This document shows, in pieces, positions 30,801 through 36,486 of a stretch of 64,000 nt of DNA. The stretch is from Sceloporus undulatus (taxonomy: Eukaryota; Chordata; Lepidosauria; Squamata; Phrynosomatidae). The first letter of the stretch is position 1, and each line of letters opens with the position of its first letter. Under the pieces are notes generated by a model, which was not told where the DNA came from, ran no database searches, and saw only the letters and a program-made list of their open reading frames with translations. The position numbers were made by a program, and so were the translations under genes. The stretch is from NCBI RefSeq assembly GCF_019175285.1, contig NC_056527.1:111852799-111916798 (forward strand). Direction: 5' to 3'.

Positions 30801-33416
30801 ATTGAATGGGTTTCCATGGCCAAGAGGAGAACTGAATCCTGGTCTCCAGCATCATACTCCAACGCTAAAACCACTACGTCACACTGTTATTGCTTTTAAA
30901 CTTGACAGGGGTGTGAACTCCAGACTATCTGCACATATTCCCTTATATTCTCCATTCCTGATTCATACTGTTATACCCAGGCAAAGATTGTTTAGTTAGC
31001 TCAGGATGTCCAACGTCTGTATTCTCAGAGGTTAATCTTTTCTTCCAGCAGAAGACCAGGGGCAGAACATTTTGGCTTCTGGCTGGTCAGGCTGTGTCAT
31101 AAAGGCGGGTTACAGACCGCCATTTTGGACGTCCTCAGGACGTCCCAGTTTGAAAAAGGGGCGTCTCTTCTAGACGCCCCTACTCCTATTACGGATAGAG
31201 TCCGTAACAAATGGAGGCGGCCGTTCCACACGGCCGCCGCCATTTTGATGTAGTGGACGCTGTGCGTCCGCACGTCGTGTGGCGGAAGTAACGCCGCGAG
31301 TGCGCAACTAGCACCTTGCGGCATCTCTTCCGGACCACAAGAAGGACCGCGATTTTCACACTCCTTCTTGGCAGCGTCCGGGAACCGCGCCGTTTGGCTG
31401 CTGCGGTTCCCGGACACTGTAACTGGCGGTGGCGGCAGACTGCCGCTTCTCGGCGGTATGTAACGCACCAAAGTTAGCATCACTTAGAAACAAAATCTTT
31501 GAGGGATATGGAGTTCATCATCATGTACTTGATGGATGTTAGGTCACTGATAGGATCCAGGAAGGGAGAGTGGGGCAGAGGAGGAGGAGGAGCAGGAAGA
31601 ATGGATGTATTCTTGAAAGAGCTCATCAATAAAGCAAGATTGGCAATGGGCCTTCTGATGCTTTCCCAAAGATGCTTGAGACAGCAATACAGTAATCATT
31701 TGCCAGCACCTACATAGATGCTCACTCACAGTGAGTCAAAACTGTATTTTCACGCTGGATTCAGTTTCAAATGTAAGCATGACCTCGTGCATACTCTCCA
31801 ATATACCAGAGATGAATACTGGGGCATGTTTGGGCCAGCAACATCTGAGTTTGGTCAAGAGGGCAAAGGTTATTAAGGATTCAAGGTAAGAGAGGCTACA
31901 GCATTTTGATTTTGCCAGAATCTACCAGGAAGGGCATTACTCTCCCTCCTCTTTTACTCTTTTCGCTGCTGAGTTAACTGAGTCCAGTTGCTACTTTTGC
32001 ACTTGGAACTGAGTTTGAAGCAATTGTTGTAAACAGAAAATGAAGTGGGAAAATGGGAGGAGGAAAGAGAAATTGGGGCATTTTAAAACAGCTGAAAAAG
32101 TAGGATGACAGGGAATTTATCAGGACAGTCTCTGTCAGATTGGAACAATTGGAGTATATGCCTAAATAGATATGGCTGCATGAAATATAGTTTTCTGATT
32201 TTCCTCTGTAAGTGTCTATCTGTTTATTCTTGTCCTTTCTTCATCCCCTCCCCACCATACTTTTCCTTTTACAGTATTTCTATGGGCCTCACCACCAAAG
32301 GGATTTTGGCTTGACAGCCCCGGATCACTCCCTCCTGCCACAGTTCGGCCATAGGGCTTCACGTGAGTATCTTGCAGAAAAACAAGTTAGGCACCACATT
32401 CATTGGCACAACTGTTCTAAAACAATACAATTCTAGAACTAGAACAAGGTAGTTCTAGATTGGGGTGGACAACTGTGCAGGAGGGTCAGGGCCATTTTTG
32501 CTCCCTGTGCATTCCAGATGGGCCATTCCAGCACATTTTGACATACCTGAAGTGACAAGACATCATGGTTGCTTGGCTGTCAAGGTAGTGGCAGGCCTGA
32601 GGAGCCTTTCCAGTACTAATCAGTTGTGTGTGTGTGTGGGGGGGGGGGGGGGGGGCGAAAATGGTGATGCCTGCCTGCACCAATCTGTCCTGATGGGTCT
32701 TTGTGACATGCTGACAACTGGATTGACCCAAATTCAATCTGATCCAGCTGTCTATGCTTCAAAAACATAAAGGTCACACTGGAGATTCTTTGAAGCTCTG
32801 GAGTAACCTGTGGGTTTTCTTAAGTTGGCTTAAAGGCTAAAGGAAGTGGTTTTGGTGCAAAACTAGCCATATGTCATCTGAACTGGTTCTACCAGGTTCT
32901 GGGTTTCCCTTCTGAGCCTCTCTTGTGTTTCCTACCCCCCCCCCCCCCCCAATTATTTGTCACATCCAGTCTAATGTAACATCTCAGAAATTGATTGTGA
33001 CAATTTACTATTATCCAACATTAGTCAATGCTAAAGTGCTTTAGCAATATTATACTAGTTAAAGAATAGGATCACCTTTTTTTGTGTGTGTACAAACTTT
33101 TCTCATTCCCTTGCTTGATCTCTGTTCAATCTGTCCTGGAAACAAGAGCTGTTAGCCATGTTAGCGAGTTATGGGATAATATAGACCCAGTTTATTTAAA
33201 AAAATACTGGCTTTGTTTGAAGATAGATTTTCTACCCCATCCTCAGCTGAAGTTACCTTTCCCTGTTATGTAGAATACTGAGAACAATTTCTTCTCTTTT
33301 CCCCAGGTGGTGGCATCCATATCCATGGACATGACATCTCAGGAGTCCAATTTGGAGACAATAATTATATGCATGTTGTACAGACTGTTGAGAAGAAACC
33401 TGGGAAAAAGCAATAA
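10632..33416 (+). CDS. RIPK3: RIPK3, receptor-interacting serine/threonine kinase 3, whole gene
   Basis: Twelve coding exons with GT-AG borders and matching phases join into 525 codons; human RIPK3 has 518. Seen in order: glycine loop G23-x-G25-x-x-G28, VAVK lysine K45, probable helix-C glutamate E61, catalytic loop H141-L-D143 with K145 and N148, D161-F-G163, P193-P-E195. A Ser/Pro-rich linker follows, then a Pro/Tyr/His-rich stretch about 434-466, then a RHIM with core V503-Q-F-G506. Known of the family: a cytosolic kinase recruited by RIPK1, TRIF or ZBP1 through RHIM-RHIM amyloid contacts, which phosphorylates MLKL in necroptosis. There is no death domain, which argues against RIPK1. ADCY4 follows in the same direction, as in mammals. 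The start ATG has a good context (AAGATGG). No stop or frame break lies in any exon, so the gene looks functional. The catalytic loop reads HLD rather than HRD. Confidence 0.95.
11071..11275 (-). mobile_element. tRNA-derived SINE with L2-like tail
   Basis: Within intron 1. On the + strand a LINE-like tail (TTTCTATACCACTTATCAGC, GTGGTTTACAATGTGTAAGC) is followed by a decayed tRNA-like head ending TTAACCACTGCTCCACCAGG. A different SINE from the Bov-B-tailed kind. Confidence 0.65.
11276..12274. other. intron 1 remainder
   Basis: No gene. A fragment at 11800-11870 (CACCTTGTTCTGACC) resembles the repeat at 2530. Otherwise nothing is recognised. Confidence 0.4.
12275..12617. mobile_element. GC-rich DNA-transposon-like element G1, copy 1
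   Basis: Starts GGTGTAGTACAGACTGCC and ends CCCGTTTGTATCTGGCC, which are roughly mirror images. A TAA lies directly outside each end (12272-12274 and 12618-12620), consistent with a 3-bp target duplication. The interior has an exact hairpin (AACCCGGTA / TTCCGGGTT) and many CpGs. No transposase frame. TAA duplications suggest a PIF/Harbinger-like mobiliser, as inference only. Confidence 0.65.
12826..13153 (+). CDS. RIPK3: RIPK3 exon 2
   Basis: Codons 49 (split) to 158. Covers helix C (LLNEARAM, E61), the hinge around MEYMENGS and the catalytic loop (HLDLKLSN, 141-148). Acceptor TCCTGCAG, donor GTGAGC. The stretch between K45 and E61 is longer than in human RIPK3 and closer in length to RIPK2/RIPK4. 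Confidence 0.93.
13369..13529 (+). CDS. RIPK3: RIPK3 exon 3
   Basis: Codons 159-211 plus two bases. Begins with VADFG (D161) and ends in TDVY. Holds the activation segment and the PPE (APE-type) motif at 193-195. Donor GTGAGA. Confidence 0.93.
13585..13800. mobile_element. pogo/Tigger-like MITE
   Basis: Begins ACAGTCTGCCCTTCCCATAC, contains ATAATGGGGCG and its mirror CGCCCCATTATTT, and ends GGAGGGCCGACTATA. Lies in intron 3, 14 bases before another copy. Confidence 0.65.
13814..14042. mobile_element. pogo/Tigger-like MITE, adjacent second copy
   Basis: Begins TACAGTGGGCCCTTCCTTTA and contains ATTAAAAATAATGGGGC. Same orientation as its left neighbour but a different interior, so an independent insertion or an old tandem copy. 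Confidence 0.65.
14046..14220. mobile_element. foldback element
   Basis: GGTTACCAGACTGAAAATTG with GAGAGGGCTCCGGTAAC is mirrored by GGTACAGGAGTCCTCTCTGG at the right. A related fragment lies at 21272-21370. Confidence 0.45.
14221..15090. other. intron 3 remainder
   Basis: No coding exon or repeat family recognised. Confidence 0.4.
15091..15140 (+). CDS. RIPK3: RIPK3 exon 4
   Basis: Short exon, 50 bases: completes S212, then YGILMWSLLSGQEPYS and one base of codon 229. This is helix F of the kinase domain. Acceptor CTCTCTTTCAG, donor GTGAGT. Confidence 0.9.
15200..15822 (-). mobile_element. 5S-derived SINE split by a LINE
   Basis: The Bov-B-like tail and middle lie at 15200-15372, up to CCAAGTACTAAT. 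The 5S-like head resumes at 15778 with AATCAGGGGTGACCCTGC. The interruption is the LINE copy at 15373-15777. Confidence 0.75.
15373..15777 (+). mobile_element. L2-like LINE, 5'-truncated, inserted in a SINE
   Basis: Encodes a decayed end of a reverse transcriptase frame (SVAAPQIWNGLPEEL, then FKKRLKTFLF). Then comes a 3' UTR ending AAGCGGTATACAAATAAAAT and an (ATT)n tail. In-frame stops are present. ACTAAT / ATTAAT flank it, a possible target duplication. Confidence 0.75.
16375..16641 (+). mobile_element. LINE 3' end fragment
   Basis: Decayed KTFLFGQAF-like codons at 16405, then a T-rich 3' UTR ending in AGCTGCCTTGGCTGCC. L2/CR1-like; the exact clade is unclear. Confidence 0.5.
16642..16785 (-). 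mobile_element. Bov-B-tailed SINE, tail lost
   Basis: AAGGTCACTCAGTGGGTTTC through CCAGTATACCACGCTGGCTT is the tRNA-like head of the family on the minus strand. The tail half is missing. Confidence 0.7.
16840..17030 (-). mobile_element. Bov-B-tailed SINE next to exon 5
   Basis: Runs from GTGCGCCTTCAAGTCTTTTC to CCACTACACCAGGCTGC, with an internal deletion. Its end is only about 32 bases from the exon 5 acceptor, so it abuts the polypyrimidine and branch region. Confidence 0.75.
17063..17233 (+). CDS. RIPK3: RIPK3 exon 5
   Basis: Completes N229, then codons 230-285 and one base. Covers the C-lobe from the region matching the MLKL-binding loop of human RIPK3 (human S227; here a Ser cluster at 233-237) to RCWHNE and RPSF. 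Acceptor TTCCTATCCAG, donor GTAATG. Confidence 0.92.
17498..17702. mobile_element. palindromic MITE (family P1)
   Basis: CCGCACTGCAGAAACC at the left and TTTCTGCAGTGTGGATGCAG at the right, with paired arms around TTCTCTGACAGAGAAGGC. Lies in intron 5. Confidence 0.75.
17703..18517. other. intron 5 remainder
   Basis: Holds a short inverted-repeat fragment at 17840-17910 and an orphan SINE head at 18075-18108 (AACCACTGCACCAAGCTGGC). Otherwise nothing is recognised. Confidence 0.45.
18518..18600 (+). CDS. RIPK3: RIPK3 exon 6
   Basis: Codons 286-313, the end of the kinase C-lobe (MESVFSYHREQINTAVRKV). Aligns well with the same place in human RIPK3. Acceptor TTTTGCTCAG, donor GTAAGG. Confidence 0.92.
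18601..19024. other. intron 6, left part
   Basis: Nothing recognised. Confidence 0.4.
19025..19365 (-). repeat. unclassified repeat family U2
   Basis: ATAATCCAGGATGAATCCAG, TGCACCCAATTAAG, ATTGTCGGCAATG and TTCATAGATGCAGTTCC also occur, in the same order, at 48795-49125. Inverted, they occur at 36080-36485, 46285-46640 and 48406-48790. About 350-400 bp; class unknown. Confidence 0.6.
19643..19826 (+). CDS. RIPK3: RIPK3 exon 7
   Basis: Codons 314-374 plus one base. Linker rich in Ser, Lys and Pro, no domain. Frame is fixed by phase 0 in and phase 1 out. Donor GTGAGT. Confidence 0.88.
19982..20248. mobile_element. P1 MITE carrying a short retroposon tail
   Basis: CTACACTGCAGAAATAATCC at the left and TTTCTGCAGTGCAGATGCAG at the right. 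A 41-bp insert at 20028-20068 (ATTATT run, then TATAGCGCTGTA) is flanked by CATG on both sides. Confidence 0.75.
20280..20580. mobile_element. two L2-like LINE fragments
   Basis: 20280-20415 carries decayed plus-strand codons (FLEAAPKWWNS-like). 20424-20580 is an inverted 3' end: TGATGATGATGATTTATTTA, then AGTCCACCCAATCACAAGG. Both are truncated. Confidence 0.5.
20660..20790 (+). mobile_element. CR1 LINE 3' end
   Basis: GGTTGGCTGGCCATCTGTC, CTGCATGGCAGGGGGTTGG and CAACTCTATGATTCTATGA. Low divergence at the terminus. Confidence 0.85.
20789..20842. other. perfect 25-bp hairpin
   Basis: Arms 20789-20813 and 20818-20842 are exact reverse complements around a GTAG loop. The left arm overlaps the end of the CR1 copy. 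Confidence 0.9.
20843..21366. other. intron 7, middle
   Basis: 21090-21135 is one arm end of a P1 MITE (GTGTCAAACTGCATTATTTC). 21272-21370 resembles the foldback at 14046. The rest is unrecognised. Confidence 0.4.
21367..21600 (+). mobile_element. tRNA-derived SINE with Bov-B-like tail
   Basis: GGTGTAGTGGTATGAACATT (A-box area) and CAGGGTTCGTATCCC (B-box area), then GAAGGCAGTGGCAAACCTCC and CTTGAAGGCACACAAGAGC. Full length. Confidence 0.85.
21745..21842 (+). CDS. RIPK3: RIPK3 exon 8
   Basis: Codons 375-407 (AVPPEFFPKTNVQEK and on). Linker; no domain. Acceptor TTCCTTTCAG, donor GTAAGA. Phase 1 in, phase 0 out. Confidence 0.86.
22010..22190. repeat. unclassified AT-rich repeat
   Basis: ATTCTGCATAGAGAAAC and GTACAGAGAATCCCACG share the texture of 130-400. 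Confidence 0.35.
22553..22756. mobile_element. pogo/Tigger-like MITE
   Basis: ACAGTGCTCCCGTGTCATAT at the left and CATAAGGAAAGAGTGCACTA at the right. The interior has TTTTCATTGGGGCTCGA. Lies in intron 8. Confidence 0.6.
22919..22967 (-). mobile_element. 49-bp retroposon tail
   Basis: (ATT)n then AAACTTTATTTATGAAGTGC: the same sequence type as the inserts at 20028 and 41254. Extremely 5'-truncated. Confidence 0.6.
23106..23178 (+). CDS. RIPK3: RIPK3 exon 9
   Basis: Codons 408-431 plus one base (GTEKACNEEFQQSEVKIRNR). No domain. Acceptor TTATTCAAG and donor GTATTT are both modest, but phases match on both sides and the frame stays open. Confidence 0.75.
23355..23615. mobile_element. P1 MITE with a GTAT-rich insert
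   Basis: AGTTAATGCAGTTTGACACG at the left and TTCTGCAGTGTAGATTCAGC at the right. A (TGTA)n stretch at 23440-23470 interrupts the left arm. Confidence 0.7.
23616..24567. other. intron 9, left part
   Basis: No gene or repeat family recognised. A poly-G run (about 24389-24403) lies inside. Confidence 0.4.
24568..25690 (-). mobile_element. L2-like LINE, 5'-truncated, long open frame
   Basis: The minus strand has an uninterrupted 250-codon frame (25664 to 24912). It holds the end of a reverse transcriptase: NPGKTEVLVIG, SLGVLLD, ASRLDFCSALYMGLP, KLQLVQNMAARLVTG, KLWNDLPDEIH. The 3' UTR runs to 24568 and includes a (GAAA)n block, a C run, the typical AATCCGCTTGGATTCC and an (ATT)n end. The open frame suggests a fairly recent insertion. 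It lies antisense in RIPK3 intron 9. Clade L2 versus a related CR1-like group is not certain. Confidence 0.8.
25868..26005. repeat. half of a foldback repeat
   Basis: CTTTGAGACTAACTGAAAGA then TACAGACTAACATGGCTGTA. The complete palindromic form is at 45905-46115. Confidence 0.55.
26113..26198 (+). CDS. RIPK3: RIPK3 exon 10
   Basis: Codons 432-460: GKPRRPYSDTYVFPPFP and then HYPPGYLPYPQ. Very rich in Pro and Tyr. Acceptor TCTTAAAG, donor GTAAGA. Probably a disordered, aromatic linker ahead of the RHIM. Confidence 0.9.
26221..26290 (+). mobile_element. CR1 LINE 3' end next to exon 10
   Basis: TTCCTGCATGGCAGGGGGTT to CAACTCTATGATTCTATGA. Only about 70 bp left; starts 22 bases after the exon 10 donor. 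Confidence 0.8.
26291..26807. other. intron 10, left part
   Basis: C/T-rich around 26490-26740, which opens frames on both strands. No family recognised. Confidence 0.4.
26808..27010 (+). mobile_element. tRNA-derived SINE with Bov-B-like tail
   Basis: GAGCCAGTGTGACATAATGG, then ATTGGTTCAAATTCCCA (B-box area), then CGACTTGAAGGCATGCAAC. Internal deletion in the middle. Confidence 0.8.
27011..28162. other. intron 10, no gene recognised
   Basis: Contains G runs at 27150-27190, a (GT)n at 27605, and 28000-28130 with several ATTATCACAC-like words in both directions that may be a foldback remnant. Confidence 0.35.
28163..28805 (-). mobile_element. L2-like LINE fragment with nested MITE
   Basis: Inverted LINE 3' end (TATTTATTTATTCACATCCC) followed by the reverse of the 3' frame (GTTCCAGAGTTTAGGAGCAG, as also seen in the copies at 24568 and 55690). 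A MITE interrupts it at 28296-28530. Confidence 0.65.
28296..28530. mobile_element. pogo/Tigger-like MITE inside a LINE
   Basis: Left end TACTGTGTGCCCTTC and right end GGGCACACTGTA are mirror images with TA at each border, the target expected for this group. Interior CCATTAAAAGTAATGGGGCT. Confidence 0.75.
28806..28952 (+). mobile_element. LINE 3' tail with (GAAT)n
   Basis: AGCTACCCTGAATCCTGTCT, then GGTGGGATATGCATTGAATG and about nine (GAAT) units to 28952. The array is the retroposon's simple-repeat tail. Confidence 0.6.
28953..29407. other. intron 10, no feature recognised
   Basis: No repeat or exon recognised. Confidence 0.4.
29408..29572 (-). mobile_element. Bov-B-tailed SINE, internally deleted
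   Basis: TTTTGTGCCTTCAAGTTGTT to CAAACCACTACATCAC. Confidence 0.75.
29610..29772 (-). mobile_element. second-type tRNA-derived SINE
   Basis: CAGCCCTGTGAGGTAAGACA, TTTCATGACTGAGTGGGAAT and CACCACACTTATCTGGCTCT. Lacks the Bov-B-like middle; related to 53690-53996. Confidence 0.6.
30090..30420. repeat. unclassified repeat related to 2530-2880
   Basis: T run, TAGAATACTCCAGGCTGCCC, GGTCAAAACAAGGTGCC and GGGCACCTTATTCTGATCTC, the last two forming an inverted pair. Confidence 0.45.
30650..30886 (-). mobile_element. tRNA-derived SINE with Bov-B-like tail
   Basis: TTGTGTGCCTTCATGTCATT to AACCACTACGTCACACTG. Near full length. Confidence 0.8.
31106..31469. mobile_element. GC-rich DNA-transposon-like element G1, copy 2
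   Basis: Starts GGCGGGTTACAGACCGCC and ends GGCGGTATGTAACGCACC, a clear terminal inverted repeat of 18 bases with few mismatches. AAA flanks both ends (31103-31105, 31470-31472). Rich in CpG with inner hairpins (GGACGTCC, GGGGCGTCT / AGACGCCCC). Frames across it are composition artefacts. Confidence 0.75.
31770..32160 (+). repeat. unclassified repeat family U1
   Basis: CTACTTTTGCACTTGGAACT, GGGGCATTTTAAAACAGC and TAGGATGACAGGGAATTT match the copy at 8315. Lies in intron 10, just left of exon 11. Confidence 0.55.
32275..32362 (+). CDS. RIPK3: RIPK3 exon 11
   Basis: Codons 461-489 plus one base: YFYGPHHQRDFG and then LTAPDHSLLPQFGHRAS. Continues the Tyr/His/Pro-rich stretch of exon 10. Acceptor TTTTACAG, donor GTGAGT. 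Confidence 0.88.
32363..33306. other. intron 11
   Basis: Poly-G (32638-32656) and poly-C (32936-32950) runs. No repeat family or exon recognised. Confidence 0.45.
33307..33416 (+). CDS. RIPK3: RIPK3 exon 12, RHIM and stop
   Basis: Completes R490, then codons 491-525 and TAA. GHDISGVQFGDNNYMHV is the RHIM; its VQFG core (503-506) matches human VQVG, and the GDNNY that follows is identical to human. The protein ends with a short basic tail (KKPGKKQ). Confidence 0.96.
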
Positions 33417-33825
33417 CCAACATCTGCAGAGTGTGGATGGATTTTCTTTTTTTAATGGACAATTCCCTTTCTTTGGCTTGGGTGGACATTTGGTCCAAAT
33501 ACAAATGTTTTGGACTTCATCTCCTAGAAGCCTTGGCCATCATGGTCAAAGGTCAGGGAAACTAGGAGCTGCGAGTGGACATGCAGAAGCATTCCAAAGC
33601 TTTGCATTAATTAAATATGTCCATGTACCTATGTATTTGAGACTGATATGCACAGAAGGGTCTCTTTTTAAGAATCCAGGCATCTGAATAACGTTAACAT
33701 GGCTTTCTGATACATAACCAGCTGAATGGATCATAAGTAATGCCCCACTGGCCATTGATCAAGTGATGCCCTAGGAAGCAAGAATGTGTGGCAAATGTAT
33801 GGTGGGTTTCAGTCCATACATTAAA
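33417..33825 (+). other. RIPK3: RIPK3 3' UTR, likely
   Basis: Possible polyadenylation signals ATTAAA at 33610-33615 and 33820-33825; no AATAAA is seen close by. A short repeat piece (TTTTGGACTTCATCTCCTAG) lies at 33500-33560. The true end is not visible. Confidence 0.4.
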
Positions 33826-34435
33826 AAACTGCTATCCACAGGGCACAAATTTTACCCCCCTTAAAAAACATAAAATTCAGAACCTTAGATAGCTCCTTTT
33901 CAAATACATACTTAAATCCCACACAGATTCGCTGAAACGGAAAATACAGGCTGCGCACTGCTTCTGTGTAAACAAGAAAGGAAAGATGGGACCTTTACCT
34001 GCTGGTTAACATCATTAACCCACATAGCATGCAGTTTCACCTTCAACTGCCTGCCAAATGAAGTGTGAACCTGTGGAGTGCGCATGAAGTATTGGTAGGT
34101 ATAAGAGGGCTTGTACCTGGCTGCTGTCATATCCCCTCCAGGGGTCTTAGGTTGGACCCTGTGAGCAAAAGGCTCTGTTCATAGGAGGGACATCTGGCTA
34201 GTTTTCTGGAACTCGCACACACATCAATGTTCACCTTATTTGGTAAAGTTCCTCAAATTTCTGTGTAACATTGAAGGAGGCTGGAGGGGAGCATGGAAAT
34301 GATGGTGCCAGGGGATGTCCACTCCTTTGTCAGGAGAGCCCTATAACAGTTCTCAGATTTCATGCCTCCTCTTCTCTGGTTCTCAGGGTGAGATTGAGGT
34401 GCTACCTTGGAAAATGTGAAGAATATACATATGTG
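33826..34435. other. no feature recognised
   Basis: Intergenic; no family or exon recognised. Confidence 0.4.
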
Positions 34436-34665
34436 TGTGTGTTGTGTGCCTTCAAGTCATTTCTGACTTATGGTGATCTTGCTACGAAATCTTGCTACAA
34501 AACTCCCATGATAAATTCTCCTTAGAGTCAAAAGAGAACCTATCATTGGTGGTTTTGTAGCAAGATTTGTTCAGAGGAGGTTTACCATTGCCTTCCTCTG
34601 AAGCTGAGAGCATGTGACTTGCCCAAGGCTAACTAGTGGGTTTCATGACTGAGCTGAGAATTGAA
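34436..34665 (-). mobile_element. Bov-B-tailed SINE with internal duplication
   Basis: TTGTGTGCCTTCAAGTCATT to AATTGAATCCATGGTGCTGG. TCTTGCTACGAAA / TCTTGCTACAAAA is repeated and mirrored by TTTTGTAGCAAGA at 34553, suggesting a local rearrangement. Confidence 0.7.
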
Positions 34666-34677
34666 TCCATGGTGCTG

Positions 34678-34785
34678 GTGCTCTCTCTCTCTCTCTCTCT
34701 CTCGCACATCTGTGTGTGTGTATCCTAATACATACATATACATACATACATACATATATATCTGTCTGTCTGTCTGTTTAGCCTC
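34678..34785. repeat. simple repeats (CT)n, (GT)n, (ACAT)n, (CTGT)n
   Basis: Four successive short tandem motifs. Confidence 0.85.
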
Positions 34786-35045
34786 TAACATTTCACAGAT
34801 GAAAACTGTGACCAAACAACATCAGAGCATGGTTAAGATGAAAAAAATATTAAAAGTTATTAACATCTAGAGACTGCAGCATCTTGTTTTTGCCTGAATC
34901 TACTGAGAAGGGCAAGATCCCCCCCCCCCATGCACTGCAGACTTAATTTCACGAAGTCTGCAGCAACTGAAGTAAGCTGAAGACTGAGGGTGAAAATGGA
35001 AGGAGAGGGAAACTTAAAAGCTGTGAAAAAAACTTCTGCCTTCAT
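34785..35045 (+). repeat. unclassified repeat family U1
   Basis: TTTCACAGATGAAAACTGTG, ACATCAGAGCATGGTTAAG and CTGAAGTAAGCTGAAGACTG match the copies at 8315 and 31770. Confidence 0.5.
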
Positions 35046-35824
35046 TCACACTACAGAAATAATCCAGTTTGACACCACTTTAACCTTTAACTGCCATAGC
35101 TCAATGCAATTCTAGGAATTATTGGCGGGTTACAGACCGCCCGTTTGGGGCGGCGTGCACCCGCCCCTTTCCCCGCTGTATCGGGGCCTCAGCTGCCAGA
35201 CCGGCAGCCTCTGAGGCCCTGATCTGCCGCTTTCCAGGCTGCGGGGAAGCTGCAAACGGCTGCTTCCCTGTGGCCCGGAAAGGGGTGTCCTTGGGGCTTC
35301 AAGCCCCAAGGACACCCGGCAACGGCGGGGAGGAGGAGAAAGGGGCTGCTTGGCCCCTTTCTCCTCTGCATCACTGGCGCAGCCGTCTGAAAGCTGCGCC
35401 CAGCAACGCAAACCCAGAAGGAGCTCTGAAACGGAGCTCCTTCCGGGGTCACGGAAAGGGCGCCCTAGGTGCCCTGTCACGGCCCCATTACGTCACAACC
35501 GCGCCGCCTCGTTTGGAGGCGGTGCGGTCGTGACGTAGTGATGGCGGCGGCTGTGTGGAACGGCCGCCACCATTTTCTATGTGCAGAGGGCATACTAGGG
35601 TTAGGGGGGTGCGGAAGCACAACCTCTTTCTAACCCTAGTACGAGCTCGTCACGTACTTTAAGGCCCGTTTGTAATGGGCCTAAGTTTGTTGTGGCACCA
35701 AAGCTCTCTGACAGAGAAGGCTAAATGACTAATAAAACTACAGACTCCAGAATTCTATAGCATTGATCCGTGGTAGTTAAAGTGTTGTCAAACTGGGTCA
35801 TTTTTGCAGTGCAGATACAGCTTT
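35045..35824. mobile_element. P1 MITE split by a G1 element
   Basis: Left arm 35045-35123 (CACTACAGAAATAATCCAG to ATTCTAGGAATT); right arm 35682-35824 (TTTGTTGTGGCACCAAAGC to TTGCAGTGCAGATACAGC). Everything between is the GC-rich insert. Confidence 0.8.
35124..35681. mobile_element. GC-rich DNA-transposon-like element G1, copy 3
   Basis: Starts GGCGGGTTACAGACCGCC, exactly as copy 2, and ends GGCCCGTTTGTAATGGGCC. 558 bp, the longest copy, strongly CpG-rich with an inner GGCGGC pair. Flanks are ATT and TAA, so a target duplication is not clear. No transposase. Confidence 0.75.
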
Positions 35825-36079
35825 GGTCTTTTTATTATGTCAATGGCATAATCTATGCTGCTTTTTAAAGGGTCCCAGTTTGTTCTCCTACTTTCACCTT
35901 CAGTCTTTAGTGTACTTCAGTTGCTGCAGACTTCGTGCCATTAAATCATGGATGATACTTAATGCAAAAGGCTTAGCATGATCCCCAGGGGATGCGTCTT
36001 GTCATGTCACCCTTCAAACATCAACAGGATTCACCTTCTGTGACATCCCAAGAGCTCAACCCCAAGTCTTAGGGGTAAT

Positions 36080-36486
36080 TTAGATGGGTTTTTTTAGCCC
36101 AACTATATGAACCATCTCACTCACGCATTTCAAGTTTGTTATTCACACTATGAAACGGCATGATGCACATCTCTGCAAGTTCTGTTGCTCACATGTACAA
36201 ACATTTGAATAAAGATGGAGTTGGCATTGCAAATGCATTTGGAACATGTACAATGCATGCAGCATTTTATCCCGGGTCTATTTACATTGGTTATTCACAC
36301 TACTGACTAAATGTGGATCTTCTTTAAAAACTCGATGACAAACCCCAATACTGATTATCCAAAAATAAGTGAGATTTTTGACAGCCCTTTCCCAACTTAA
36401 TTGGGTGTATTCAGGATGCATGTGAACAATGGAGATTCAACCTGGATTCATCCTGGATTATTTTCACAGTGTGAATAACCCTTTAT
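36080..36486 (+). repeat. unclassified repeat family U2
   Basis: GTTATTCACACTATGAAACG, TGAATAAAGATGGAGTTGGC, TTAATTGGGTGTATTCAGGA and GGATTCATCCTGGATTATTT. Matches 48406-48790 in order and direction. Confidence 0.6.

Noticed and set aside
31097-31483. 128-codon minus-strand frame
   Set aside because: Coincides with GC-rich element G1 copy 2; open because of composition and hairpin structure.
10632-33416. RIPK1, RIPK2 or RIPK4 instead of RIPK3
   Set aside because: The C-terminal RHIM excludes RIPK2 and RIPK4; the lack of a death domain and the ADCY4 neighbour argue against RIPK1.
35130-35538. Overlapping frames of 62-116 codons on both strands
   Set aside because: They lie within G1 copy 3; GC-rich sequence with few stops, open on both strands at once.
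31106-35681. CpG islands marking promoters
   Set aside because: The CpG-rich stretches at 31106-31469 and 35124-35681 have transposon ends and lie in an intron and downstream of RIPK3, not at a gene start.
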